5,684 nt of DNA from Rhizobiaceae bacterium. Lineage in GTDB: Bacteria > Pseudomonadota > Alphaproteobacteria > Rhizobiales > Rhizobiaceae. Positions within the stretch are counted from its first letter, which is position 1, and each line of letters opens with the position of its first letter. The position numbers were made by a program, and so were the translations under genes. Shown here one piece after another: positions 1 to 5,435 of the stretch. Location: the NCBI GenBank assembly GCA_021648425.1, contig JAKISV010000173.1, forward strand, positions 1-5,684. Direction: 5' to 3'. The notes under the pieces are model-generated. The model was not told the DNA's origin, did not search any database, and worked only from the letters and a program-made list of their open reading frames with translations.

Positions 1-1
1 T

Positions 2-814
2 GACCTGGTTGAACGCATCAAAATCAAAGTCGGCATCAGTGTTTCCGTTGGATTATCCTATTGTAAATTCCTGGCAAAAGTCGCCTCCGACCAGCAAAAA
101 CCCCAGGGATTTTGCGTCATTGGTCGTGAAGAAGCCGTTTCTTTTCTGCGCAAACAACCTGTTTCAATTATTTGGGGAATTGGAAAAGTCAGTCAGAAAA
201 TGTTGGCCGGTGACGGTATCAAGTCGATTGCTGATATTCAGGACATGGAAGAAAATGAACTCATTCGCCGATATGGTTCCATCGGCATGCGCCTTTCCAA
301 ACTCTCGCGCGGCAAAGACAGCCGCAGCGTACAAAGCGTTGGCGGCATAAAAAGCATCAGCAGTGAAACCACTTTCAACACCGATAAGTCCACTATCAAA
401 CAGTTAGCCCCGATATTGCGCGCCCTTTGCGAAAAAATTGCCCTGCGCACAAGAAATAAGAACCTCGCGGGCCAAACCATCATCCTGAAACTGAAAACCG
501 CTGATTTCAAAAGCCGCACCCGAAACCACTCCCTGCCCGATCCCACCCAACTGGCTGACAAAATCTACAAAACCGCCAGCAACATGTTGATGAAGGAACT
601 GGACGGCAGTAAATTCCGCCTGATTGGCGTTGGCCTCTCCAACTTGTGCGCCGATGAATTTGCCGATCCCCATGATCTGGTGGATATTGAAGGTGAAAAA
701 CGAGCCAGAGTGGAAAAGGCCATCGACAAAGTACGCGATAAATACGGTAGAAAATCTGTTGAACTGGGACTGACATTCGCTGTCAACAGTTCCAGCAGGC
801 CAAAAGTAACCTGA
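2..814 (+). CDS. dinB: DNA polymerase IV (DinB, Y-family), C-terminal part, cut by window start
   Basis: This is the last 270 residues of an error-prone Y-family translesion polymerase, read in frame from base 2; the true start lies upstream of the window. The visible part opens in the palm with a stretch close to the DinB consensus (VGLSYCKFLAKVASDQQKPQ). The helix-hairpin-helix thumb follows (IIWGIGKVSQKML and GIKSIADIQDM), then KSISSETTF, where the little-finger domain begins, and the LTFAVN end. The catalytic S-x-DE motif of the palm should lie about 30 residues before the visible part and is not seen. RLIGVGLSNL and the DLVDIEGEKRARVEKAIDKVRDKYG segment resemble rhizobial DinB proteins. 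The C-terminus (NSSSRPKVT) shows no obvious QxxLF-type sliding-clamp motif. Family assignment is secure. Regulation cannot be judged because the promoter is outside. The gene converges on the glycosylase-like gene, leaving an 85-base gap. Confidence 0.95.
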   Translation, partial: DLVERIKIKVGISVSVGLSYCKFLAKVASDQQKPQGFCVIGREEAVSFLRKQPVSIIWGIGKVSQKMLAGDGIKSIADIQDMEENELIRRYGSIGMRLSKLSRGKDSRSVQSVGGIKSISSETTFNTDKSTIKQLAPILRALCEKIALRTRNKNLAGQTIILKLKTADFKSRTRNHSLPDPTQLADKIYKTASNMLMKELDGSKFRLIGVGLSNLCADEFADPHDLVDIEGEKRARVEKAIDKVRDKYGRKSVELGLTFAVNSSSRPKVT

Positions 815-899
815 AAAAGTGCGCAATAGCCTACAACGTTACCCGATCCCTTCATGTCCGTATTGATCCATATGACGGGCCAAAACGGTTGGTGCATCT
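815..899. other. Short convergent intergenic gap, no clear terminator
   Basis: This 85-base gap lies between the dinB stop and the stop of the oppositely oriented glycosylase-like gene. I looked for a GC-rich stem followed by a T-run on either strand and found none. The only pairings seen are weak ones, such as CCAA/TTGG arms around 880-892. Transcription may end by Rho or run on into the opposing gene. Confidence 0.5.
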
Positions 900-1526
900 T
901 CATAAAAGCGATTGAATCATATTCTTCAGTTGCGGCAATAACTCTTTGTCAAACCACGGGTTTTTCTTAAGCCATGCATTGTTGCGCCAGGAAGGGTGCG
1001 GCAATGGCAACATTATCGGTTTTTCTGAATTCTCTACATATTCACGCCAGGCGGCCACCGTTTGTGTCAGGTTTTTCTTGCGGGTTTTACCCAGATGCCA
1101 GGCTTGCGCATGAATTCCAATCGCCAGTATCAATTGCAATTGCGGCATCGCATCCATTACGCTTTGGCGCCAGGCCGCAGCGCATTCCCTGCGCGGCGGC
1201 AGATCACCACCTTTGGTATCAAGCCCCGGAAAACAAAACCCCATCGGCACAATGGCAAATTTATCGCGATTATAAAATTCAACCTCACTGATCCCCATCC
1301 ACTCACGCAGCCGCACGCCCGAGGGATCGCTGAATGGTATGCCACTGGCATGAACACAGGTTCCTGGAGCCTGTCCGCAGATGGAGATTTTCGCGGCGGC
1401 AGAAGTGATTAATACCGGCCGCGGCTCATGGGGAAGCGGTTTAATGATATCTTTCTGACAGCAGATACGACAGCCTGAAATTTCTTCTTGCAGTCTTTTA
1501 AGGGCTATTTTCTCCCCAACCTTCAC
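900..1526 (-). CDS. Uracil-DNA glycosylase superfamily protein (uncharacterised, probable Fe-S)
   Basis: A 208-residue protein of the UDG superfamily (COG1573/PF03167 type). These enzymes remove uracil or other damaged bases from DNA, but this subgroup has no function I can name. Seen: the motif 1 region GQAPG at residues 51-55 followed by SGIPFSDPSG; PMGFCFPG and GDLPPRREC in the middle; and the motif 2 region LPHPSWRNN (H177) followed by WLKKNPWF. Cysteines C19, C22, C98 and C115 give C-x2-C...C-x16-C, which matches the [4Fe-4S] pattern of family 4 glycosylases, so a cluster is inferred. Q52 replaces the Glu usual in family 4 (GEAPG). No UdgX-type KRRIH loop is seen. The start is GTG, overlapping the stop of the upstream GST gene as GTGA, with only a weak GAG upstream. 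The next in-frame Met is residue 78, inside the fold, so the GTG is favoured. It is the last gene of a probable three-gene transcript. Confidence 0.85.
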   Translation of the reverse strand: MKVGEKIALKRLQEEISGCRICCQKDIIKPLPHEPRPVLITSAAAKISICGQAPGTCVHASGIPFSDPSGVRLREWMGISEVEFYNRDKFAIVPMGFCFPGLDTKGGDLPPRRECAAAWRQSVMDAMPQLQLILAIGIHAQAWHLGKTRKKNLTQTVAAWREYVENSEKPIMLPLPHPSWRNNAWLKKNPWFDKELLPQLKNMIQSLL

Positions 1527-2131
1527 TGCATGCTCGCACGCGCCACCATCTGATCATACCACCGCTTCAGATTTGGCAAATTCTCAGGTTCTTTCATACG
1601 CGCAGGCCTTAAAAACCTGTAGGCGCAAACTGCCGTAATATCAGCGATGCTAAACCTTTCACCGGCAATAAATTCACGGGTTGATAATTCCTCATCAATA
1701 TGCCCCATCGCTTCATTGGCGCGTACTTGCGATAATTCCCCCCACTCGGGCACCTGAACCGGTTCAAGCATGGCTGCCGCGCGGTGCAAATGGCGAAAGG
1801 CGTAGGCAACCGGCATAAAAAATTCCAGCTCAATGCGACGCTGCCACATTTCGACAACCGCCCGGTCGACAGCATCAATCCCCATCAATGGCGGTGTTGG
1901 ATGAATTTCTTCGAAATACCTGCAAATCGCCACGGTTTCAGTAATAACCGTACCGTCATCCAAAACCAGAACAGGCAACCTTTGCCGCGCATTTATTTTG
2001 CCTAATTCCCCATCCTTGTGTTCCAGTTTCATGATGTCAAACTGCTTCGTATCCACCTCAATTCCCTTTTCTGCCAGGAAAATTGTCACCCGTTGCGGGT
2101 TTGGCGCAGCACCGCCGCTATACAGTTTCAT
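1523..2131 (-). CDS. Glutathione S-transferase family protein
   Basis: A 202-residue soluble, probably cytosolic, GST of normal bacterial length. The N-terminal thioredoxin-like domain (about residues 1-80) has the PNPQRVTIFLAEKGIEV stretch typical of many proteobacterial GSTs, the cis-proline in RLPVL (P53), and E65-T66 in the glutathione-binding TETVAICRYFEE segment. The all-helical C-terminal domain (about 88-200) contains the N-capping box FSIADITA (S161, D164) and ends with LPNLKRWYDQMVAR. The usual catalytic Ser/Cys/Tyr near the first helix is not clear: the tip reads YSGGAAPNP, leaving S5 or Y4 as candidates. The substrate cannot be inferred. The ATG start is supported by a GGAG site eight bases upstream. 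It lies 21 bases after the nuclease gene and overlaps the glycosylase-like gene by four bases, consistent with co-transcription and coupled translation. Confidence 0.93.
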   Translation of the reverse strand: MKLYSGGAAPNPQRVTIFLAEKGIEVDTKQFDIMKLEHKDGELGKINARQRLPVLVLDDGTVITETVAICRYFEEIHPTPPLMGIDAVDRAVVEMWQRRIELEFFMPVAYAFRHLHRAAAMLEPVQVPEWGELSQVRANEAMGHIDEELSTREFIAGERFSIADITAVCAYRFLRPARMKEPENLPNLKRWYDQMVARASMQ

Positions 2132-2139
2132 GTCAAATG

Positions 2140-2143
2140 CTCC
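2140..2143 (-). promoter_or_regulatory. Ribosome binding site of the GST gene
   Basis: GGAG on the minus strand, eight bases before the ATG at 2131. It falls in the 21-base gap after the nuclease stop and supports both the chosen GST start and independent ribosome loading within the transcript. Confidence 0.7.
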
Positions 2144-2152
2144 ATTTTCATT

Positions 2153-2692
2153 TCACCAGATCTTCCACCAGGCATTTTCACCTGAATTGCCGGTTTGTTC
2201 AACTGAACCGCGGCGAATTCGCCGCCATTCTCTGGGGCGTTCAAATTCCCCGGCCCAAAGTCCCGTTCTTTTGCTTTTTGCCTGCGCCTCTTCACCATAA
2301 TAGTCACCAAACGAAACAGCCCAGCCATCACGCACCATACGTGCATTAATATCTGTTTCCTCAACAAAACACTGACCAAGCAAACGTTCATATTTATCAC
2401 GCTGCCAGGCCTTGCAGTAAAACGCTCCGGTTTTTACCAGGGATTTGAGGTGATTTCGCGATTTGGCGCCGCATTTATAATCTGCACCATTGGCCCTGCA
2501 CACCTGATCAAACTCAGGTGCATCAATGCCTTCAAGGCGAATTTTTTCCTTGCCGAATATTACCGTATCACCATCTGCCACATAAACCTTGCCCGAAAAC
2601 CTGGTTTCAAGATCAAGACTCATCCATGTAATCAACACAGCAATTGCCCCGAAAATCACCAGCGTTGAAAAAATATCAGCAATTTTTCGCAA
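2153..2692 (-). CDS. Membrane-anchored thermonuclease (SNase-like) family protein
   Basis: A 179-residue protein with one N-terminal hydrophobic helix (about residues 7-24) and no clear signal-peptidase site, so probably a signal anchor with the nuclease domain outside the cytoplasm. The domain has the Staphylococcus nuclease fold signatures VADGDTV (D40, D42, metal-side acids) and IRLEGIDAPE. R52, E60 and R103 (in RDKYERLLG) correspond to the catalytic Arg35, Glu43 and Arg87 of staphylococcal nuclease, so the site looks intact and Ca-dependent phosphodiesterase activity is expected. Cysteines C65/C74 and C93/C108 recur in this bacterial family and could form disulfides in the periplasm. The C-terminus has the common GEFERPREWRR segment. 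The start is TTG, chosen because GGGAG lies seven bases upstream and because the next Met (residue 24) would remove the membrane helix. It is the first gene of the leftward nuclease-GST-glycosylase cluster. Its natural substrate is unknown. Confidence 0.9.
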   Translation of the reverse strand: MRKIADIFSTLVIFGAIAVLITWMSLDLETRFSGKVYVADGDTVIFGKEKIRLEGIDAPEFDQVCRANGADYKCGAKSRNHLKSLVKTGAFYCKAWQRDKYERLLGQCFVEETDINARMVRDGWAVSFGDYYGEEAQAKSKRTGLWAGEFERPREWRRIRRGSVEQTGNSGENAWWKIW

Positions 2693-2699
2693 ATAACCG

Positions 2700-2704
2700 C
2701 TCCC
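2700..2704 (-). promoter_or_regulatory. Ribosome binding site deciding the TTG start of the nuclease gene
   Basis: GGGAG on the minus strand, seven bases before the TTG at 2692. It is the strongest Shine-Dalgarno match I noticed in the window, and it is the reason for preferring the non-ATG start. Confidence 0.7.
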
Positions 2705-2711
2705 ACTCGCA

Positions 2712-2729
2712 GTGAAAATTGAATTTCAC
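2712..2729. repeat. Inverted repeat GTGAAA-N6-TTTCAC
   Basis: Perfect six-base arms with a six-base centre (ATTGAA). It overlaps a second inverted repeat, AAAATTG (2715-2721) with CAATTTT (2729-2735). Arms of this size and spacing suit a dimeric repressor or activator site. This is inferred from symmetry only. Confidence 0.4.
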
Positions 2730-2731
2730 AA

Positions 2732-2743
2732 TTTTTCGAAAAA
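2732..2743. repeat. 12-base perfect palindrome TTTTTCGAAAAA
   Basis: An uninterrupted palindrome that falls in the spacer of the possible TTGAAT/AAGAAT promoter and just touches its -10 element. It could be a protein-binding site. It could also be a by-product of A/T tracts in a region of biased composition. Confidence 0.35.
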
Positions 2744-2764
2744 GAATCAAATTTAAACAGTTCT

Positions 2765-2785
2765 GTAAATGGATATTTACCATTT
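2765..2785. repeat. Overlapping inverted repeats around GTAAATGGATATTTACC
   Basis: Two alternative six-base pairings share the same bases: GTAAAT (2765-2770) with ATTTAC (2775-2780), and AAATGG (2767-2772) with CCATTT (2780-2785). They lie 50-70 bases upstream of the kinase start, so they could act as an operator in DNA or a weak hairpin in the kinase leader RNA. Confidence 0.3.
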
Positions 2786-2836
2786 TTCCCTAATTTCCAA
2801 GACAGCAATGCATTTCACCACCAACACCTTTCACAG

Positions 2837-4399
2837 TTGAACGCCCGATTTATGAATGTACAGGTTTCAAACATCACGGATAAAACAGTAGTTGATTTGA
2901 CAAAATCCTACTCTGCCACTGACAGTACAGTGCGTAAACTGCGTGAGGATATCAATTCAAAACCGGGAAAACTGGAGATTTATGAAGTTGAGTTGACAGA
3001 AATTTTTGCCAAAAACCATGTCAAAGCCTCATTTGTAATGCCACTGCTATCCTTGGTTATCGCCACCGTTGGAACCTTATGGATAGGCGTTTATCCGGCC
3101 ATTATGTGGTTTAGCGCCACCGCGATTTCCTATCTTCTACTGACATTCCTGAGCAAACGTTTTCTCAGGGAAAATGCTATAGGTGAGACTGTTACCAACT
3201 GGCAGCGAATATTTCTCCTTTCCCAGTTACTGCTCACAATGAACTGGAGCATTTATGTCCTGTTTGGTATCAGCTCCGATCTGGGCGGAATATTCACCAT
3301 CGTACAGTTCACCACAATTCTGGTTATTCAGGCGGCAACAGCCATGCTCACTTACGGCTTGCGCCAAAGCATCTTGTTAATCTGCGGCCTGCCAACCCTT
3401 ATCCTTGCAACGCGACTGCTTATCACCCAGGAACCCGCAATGATGATGATGGGCACATTGTTGCTGGGGGCTTTGTTTTTTGTCATCACGCTGGCCGACA
3501 GATTCAAACAGGCTGTGCTGACAATTATGGAGCACAAAGGCAGAAACGAAACATTGATGGCAGAACTTGAAACCGTTCAGGCGATTTCCGAAGAGGCCCG
3601 TCGGCGTGCTGAAGAGGCAAATCTCGCCAAATCCCGTTTTCTCGCCACCATGAGCCACGAACTGCGCACCCCGCTTAATGCCATACTGGGGTTTTCAGAG
3701 ATAATGAAAAATGAGGCGTTGGGTCCCATGCAAAACAACACCTATAAAAACTACGCCGGCGATATCCATTCATCGGGTGATCATCTGCTTAAGGTTATCA
3801 ATGAAATTCTGGATCTTTCACGCATTGAAGCGGGTCGCCAGGAATTAAACGAGTCAGCAATGCTGCTGTCTCATGTGGTTGATGAAGCACGCAATATGAC
3901 CTTGTTAAAAGCAAAAAACAAAGGCATCACTATTAAAGTCAATACCGAGCCTGACCTGCCGCAAATCTGGGCCGATGAGCGCGCCGTGCGCCAGATTACC
4001 CTCAACCTGTTGGCCAATGCGGTAAAGTTCACACCAAAGGACGGGCGTGTTGAAATCAAGGTCGGCTGGACAAGGTCGGGCGGTCAATACCTTTCCATAT
4101 CAGACAACGGCCCGGGCATCCCGGAAGAAGAAATCCCAATCGTGCTTTCCTCCTTCGGCCAGGGTTCTATCGCTATCAAAAGTGCGGAACAAGGAAGCGG
4201 ACTTGGATTGCCAATAGTCCAGGCGCTGATGCATATGCATGAAGGTCGTTTTGAATTGAAATCTAAACTGCGCGAAGGGACAAAAGTGACCGCTACCTTT
4301 CCTCGTCACCGCGTTCTGGAAATCATGCCTCCCGTTGATGAAACACGCAACAAAGACTACCGTCGCAAGGCCCTGGCAAAACGCCGGATGTCTTCCTGA
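2837..4399 (+). CDS. Six-helix membrane sensor histidine kinase, PleC/DivJ/PdhS-like
   Basis: A 520-residue sensor kinase. Residues 1-62 are a soluble N-terminus. Six hydrophobic segments follow (about 64-84, 86-106, 124-144, 150-173, 178-196, 201-220), then a coiled-coil linker (about 228-265) rich in Glu/Arg/Ala. The HisKA domain carries the phospho-acceptor H274 in SHELRTPLNAILGFSEIM. The HATPase domain has the N box NLLANAVKFTP (N394), G1 DNGPG (D423), F box SSFGQG (F440) and G2 GSGLGLP (453-459), all intact. The text after the H box (ALGP, YAGDIHSSGDHLL, EILDLSRIEAG) and the AIKSAEQGSGLGLPIVQAL stretch resemble alphaproteobacterial PleC/DivJ/PdhS kinases, which act on DivK-type regulators. 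That partner is an inference: no response regulator is nearby. No PAS or periplasmic sensor domain is seen, so the helices may themselves sense. The end has a basic tail of about 25 residues. The start is uncertain: TTG 2837 or ATG 2852, neither with a clear ribosome site. Confidence 0.92.
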   Translation: MNARFMNVQVSNITDKTVVDLTKSYSATDSTVRKLREDINSKPGKLEIYEVELTEIFAKNHVKASFVMPLLSLVIATVGTLWIGVYPAIMWFSATAISYLLLTFLSKRFLRENAIGETVTNWQRIFLLSQLLLTMNWSIYVLFGISSDLGGIFTIVQFTTILVIQAATAMLTYGLRQSILLICGLPTLILATRLLITQEPAMMMMGTLLLGALFFVITLADRFKQAVLTIMEHKGRNETLMAELETVQAISEEARRRAEEANLAKSRFLATMSHELRTPLNAILGFSEIMKNEALGPMQNNTYKNYAGDIHSSGDHLLKVINEILDLSRIEAGRQELNESAMLLSHVVDEARNMTLLKAKNKGITIKVNTEPDLPQIWADERAVRQITLNLLANAVKFTPKDGRVEIKVGWTRSGGQYLSISDNGPGIPEEEIPIVLSSFGQGSIAIKSAEQGSGLGLPIVQALMHMHEGRFELKSKLREGTKVTATFPRHRVLEIMPPVDETRNKDYRRKALAKRRMSS

Positions 4400-4429
4400 T
4401 TGAACCTGATCCGATTATTGTTATATAAA
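4400..4429 (+). promoter_or_regulatory. Possible sigma70-type promoter for the DUF1289-protease pair
   Basis: TTGAAC (4400-4405) begins right after the kinase stop. It is followed by TATATA (4422-4427, 16-base spacer) or TATAAA (4424-4429, 18-base spacer), leaving a leader of roughly 45 bases before the ATG at 4480. The whole 80-base gap holds no ORF and no clear terminator. The call rests on consensus match only. Confidence 0.4.
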
Positions 4430-4479
4430 GGGTCAGCAATCATCGCCGCATTTTATATCGGGCCGCAATTCACACGACC

Positions 4480-4731
4480 ATGACAAGTATTTCTTCCCCC
4501 TGCATCCTCGTTTGTTCAATCGATGACAAATCCGGCTATTGTTTTGGTTGCGGGCGAACCAGTGCGGAAATCGGTGTCTGGGCGAATTTGAGCGAACCGG
4601 CTCGTCTTCACATTATGGCAGAACTTGAAACCCGCCTTGAGACAATTGAGCGCAAACCCAAACGCGAAACCCGCAGAAAAAAACTGGTGAGATTACGCGC
4701 CAGCGCCAATGCCGGACAACGATTATCATGA
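4480..4731 (+). CDS. DUF1289 domain-containing small cysteine protein
   Basis: An 83-residue protein of the DUF1289 family (PF06945), whose function is unknown. The hallmark N-terminal half is complete: SPCILVCSID, then YCFGCGRTSAEIGVW and a following helix LSEPARLHIMAEL. Cysteines C8, C12, C21 and C24 (C-x3-C-x8-C-x2-C) are arranged as a possible zinc or Fe-S site; metal binding is inferred. The C-terminal 30 residues are highly basic (RKPKRETRRKKLVRLR), which could contact nucleic acid or membrane phospholipid. There is no signal peptide or membrane helix, so it is probably cytosolic. The ATG start fits the usual DUF1289 beginning just before SPC, but I see no good ribosome site. Its stop overlaps the protease start as ATGA, so translation of the two is probably coupled. 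Confidence 0.88.
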   Translation: MTSISSPCILVCSIDDKSGYCFGCGRTSAEIGVWANLSEPARLHIMAELETRLETIERKPKRETRRKKLVRLRASANAGQRLS

Positions 4732-5435
4732 GCAGGCGTCTGACAATTGTAGCAATTGGCCTTGTTGGTCTGGTGGCGATAATATTTATCCTGCGTCAAT
4801 CTTCAGGCACCCTGCCCTCAATCGGCGGCGATCGTTTTGCCTATGTTATTTATATGGGCATCTGGGCAACCTTGATTGGCTCTGCCGTTCTGGCACGTCC
4901 AGAAGGCCTTGGCCACTCGCTCAAGCAACTAGTGGCCTGGATCGGCATATTCCTGATTGTCATGGCCGCTTACAGCTACCGCTACGAACTCCAGGATATG
5001 GCATCGCGAATAACCGCAGGCCTAATCCCCGGCAGTCCAATCTCGGCGGTTGACGCCAGCGGACGAAATCAAATTACCCTTATTCGCAATGCCAACGGCC
5101 ATTTTAATGCCCGTGGCACCGTCCAGGGTGAAAGCGTGACTTTTCTGGTTGATACGGGTGCCACCGATATTGTGCTCAGCAATGAAGATGCAGCCCGCGC
5201 CGGTATCGATGTCACCCAGTTGCGCTATAATATCCCCGTCTCAACCGCCAATGGCATGACCACCAGCGCCCGCCAGAACGTTGACAGGCTTTCTATCGGT
5301 CCTATTGCCCTTGATAATGTCACTGTAATGATATCGCGCAAAGGCGATTTGGAAGGTAGCCTGCTTGGCATGAATTTCATCAACCGCCTGCGCAGTTTTG
5401 AAATTCGTGGTGACCGCATGATATTGACGCAGTAA
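4728..5435 (+). CDS. Membrane-anchored retropepsin-like aspartic protease (clan AA, TIGR02281 type)
   Basis: A 235-residue protein. Three hydrophobic segments (about residues 5-22, 38-55, 66-83) precede a protease domain (about 113-235). The domain has the single active-site motif FLVDTGATDIVLS (D142-T143-G144-A145) and the later LLGMNFINRL hydrophobic motif, as in viral retropepsins. Like them it supplies one Asp per chain and must dimerise to be active. Positive residues before helix 1 and in the helix 2-3 loop suggest a cytoplasmic N-terminus and a periplasmic protease domain. Alphaproteobacteria commonly carry this family; the characterised relative is the Rickettsia protease APRc, but natural substrates outside Rickettsia are unknown to me. 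The start is the ATG inside the DUF1289 stop (ATGA). The only nearby ribosome-site-like bases (GGA) are weak and distant, which favours coupled translation. The gene ends directly against the stop of the opposing permease gene. Confidence 0.9.
   Translation: MSRRLTIVAIGLVGLVAIIFILRQSSGTLPSIGGDRFAYVIYMGIWATLIGSAVLARPEGLGHSLKQLVAWIGIFLIVMAAYSYRYELQDMASRITAGLIPGSPISAVDASGRNQITLIRNANGHFNARGTVQGESVTFLVDTGATDIVLSNEDAARAGIDVTQLRYNIPVSTANGMTTSARQNVDRLSIGPIALDNVTVMISRKGDLEGSLLGMNFINRLRSFEIRGDRMILTQ

Larger units (their letters stand above)
2693..2836. promoter_or_regulatory. Divergent AT-rich control region between nuclease and kinase genes
   Basis: This 144-base region should hold promoters for both directions. 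It is clearly richer in A/T than the flanking genes. It holds several short inverted repeats (listed separately), one GTGAAA and three TTTCAC hexamers. A possible rightward promoter is TTGAAT (2719-2724), a 17-base spacer and AAGAAT (2742-2747); the -10 match is only moderate. No convincing leftward promoter was found. No CtrA-type TTAA-N7-TTAA site was seen, although the kinase is of the cell-cycle type. Confidence 0.5.

Noticed and set aside
9..350. A plus-strand open frame in the dinB region
   Set aside because: It is out of frame with the clear DinB reading, and its translation is low-complexity with no family resemblance.
815..899. Rho-independent terminator between dinB and the glycosylase-like gene
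   Set aside because: Only four-base arms are found and there is no T-run after a GC-rich stem on either strand.
565..903. A minus-strand open frame starting at 903 and overlapping the glycosylase-like stop as ATGA
   Set aside because: Most of it is antisense to the well-supported dinB coding region, it resembles no family I know, and it has no supporting ribosome site. It is a shadow frame despite the suggestive overlap.
2693..2836. CtrA-type binding site (TTAA-N7-TTAA) expected near a cell-cycle kinase
   Set aside because: The only TTAA nearby lacks a second half at the right spacing.
3439..3452. ATG triplet repeat encoding four consecutive methionines in the kinase
   Set aside because: It is four repeats only, inside a hydrophobic helix. 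There is no other sign of a metal site or a phase-variable tract.
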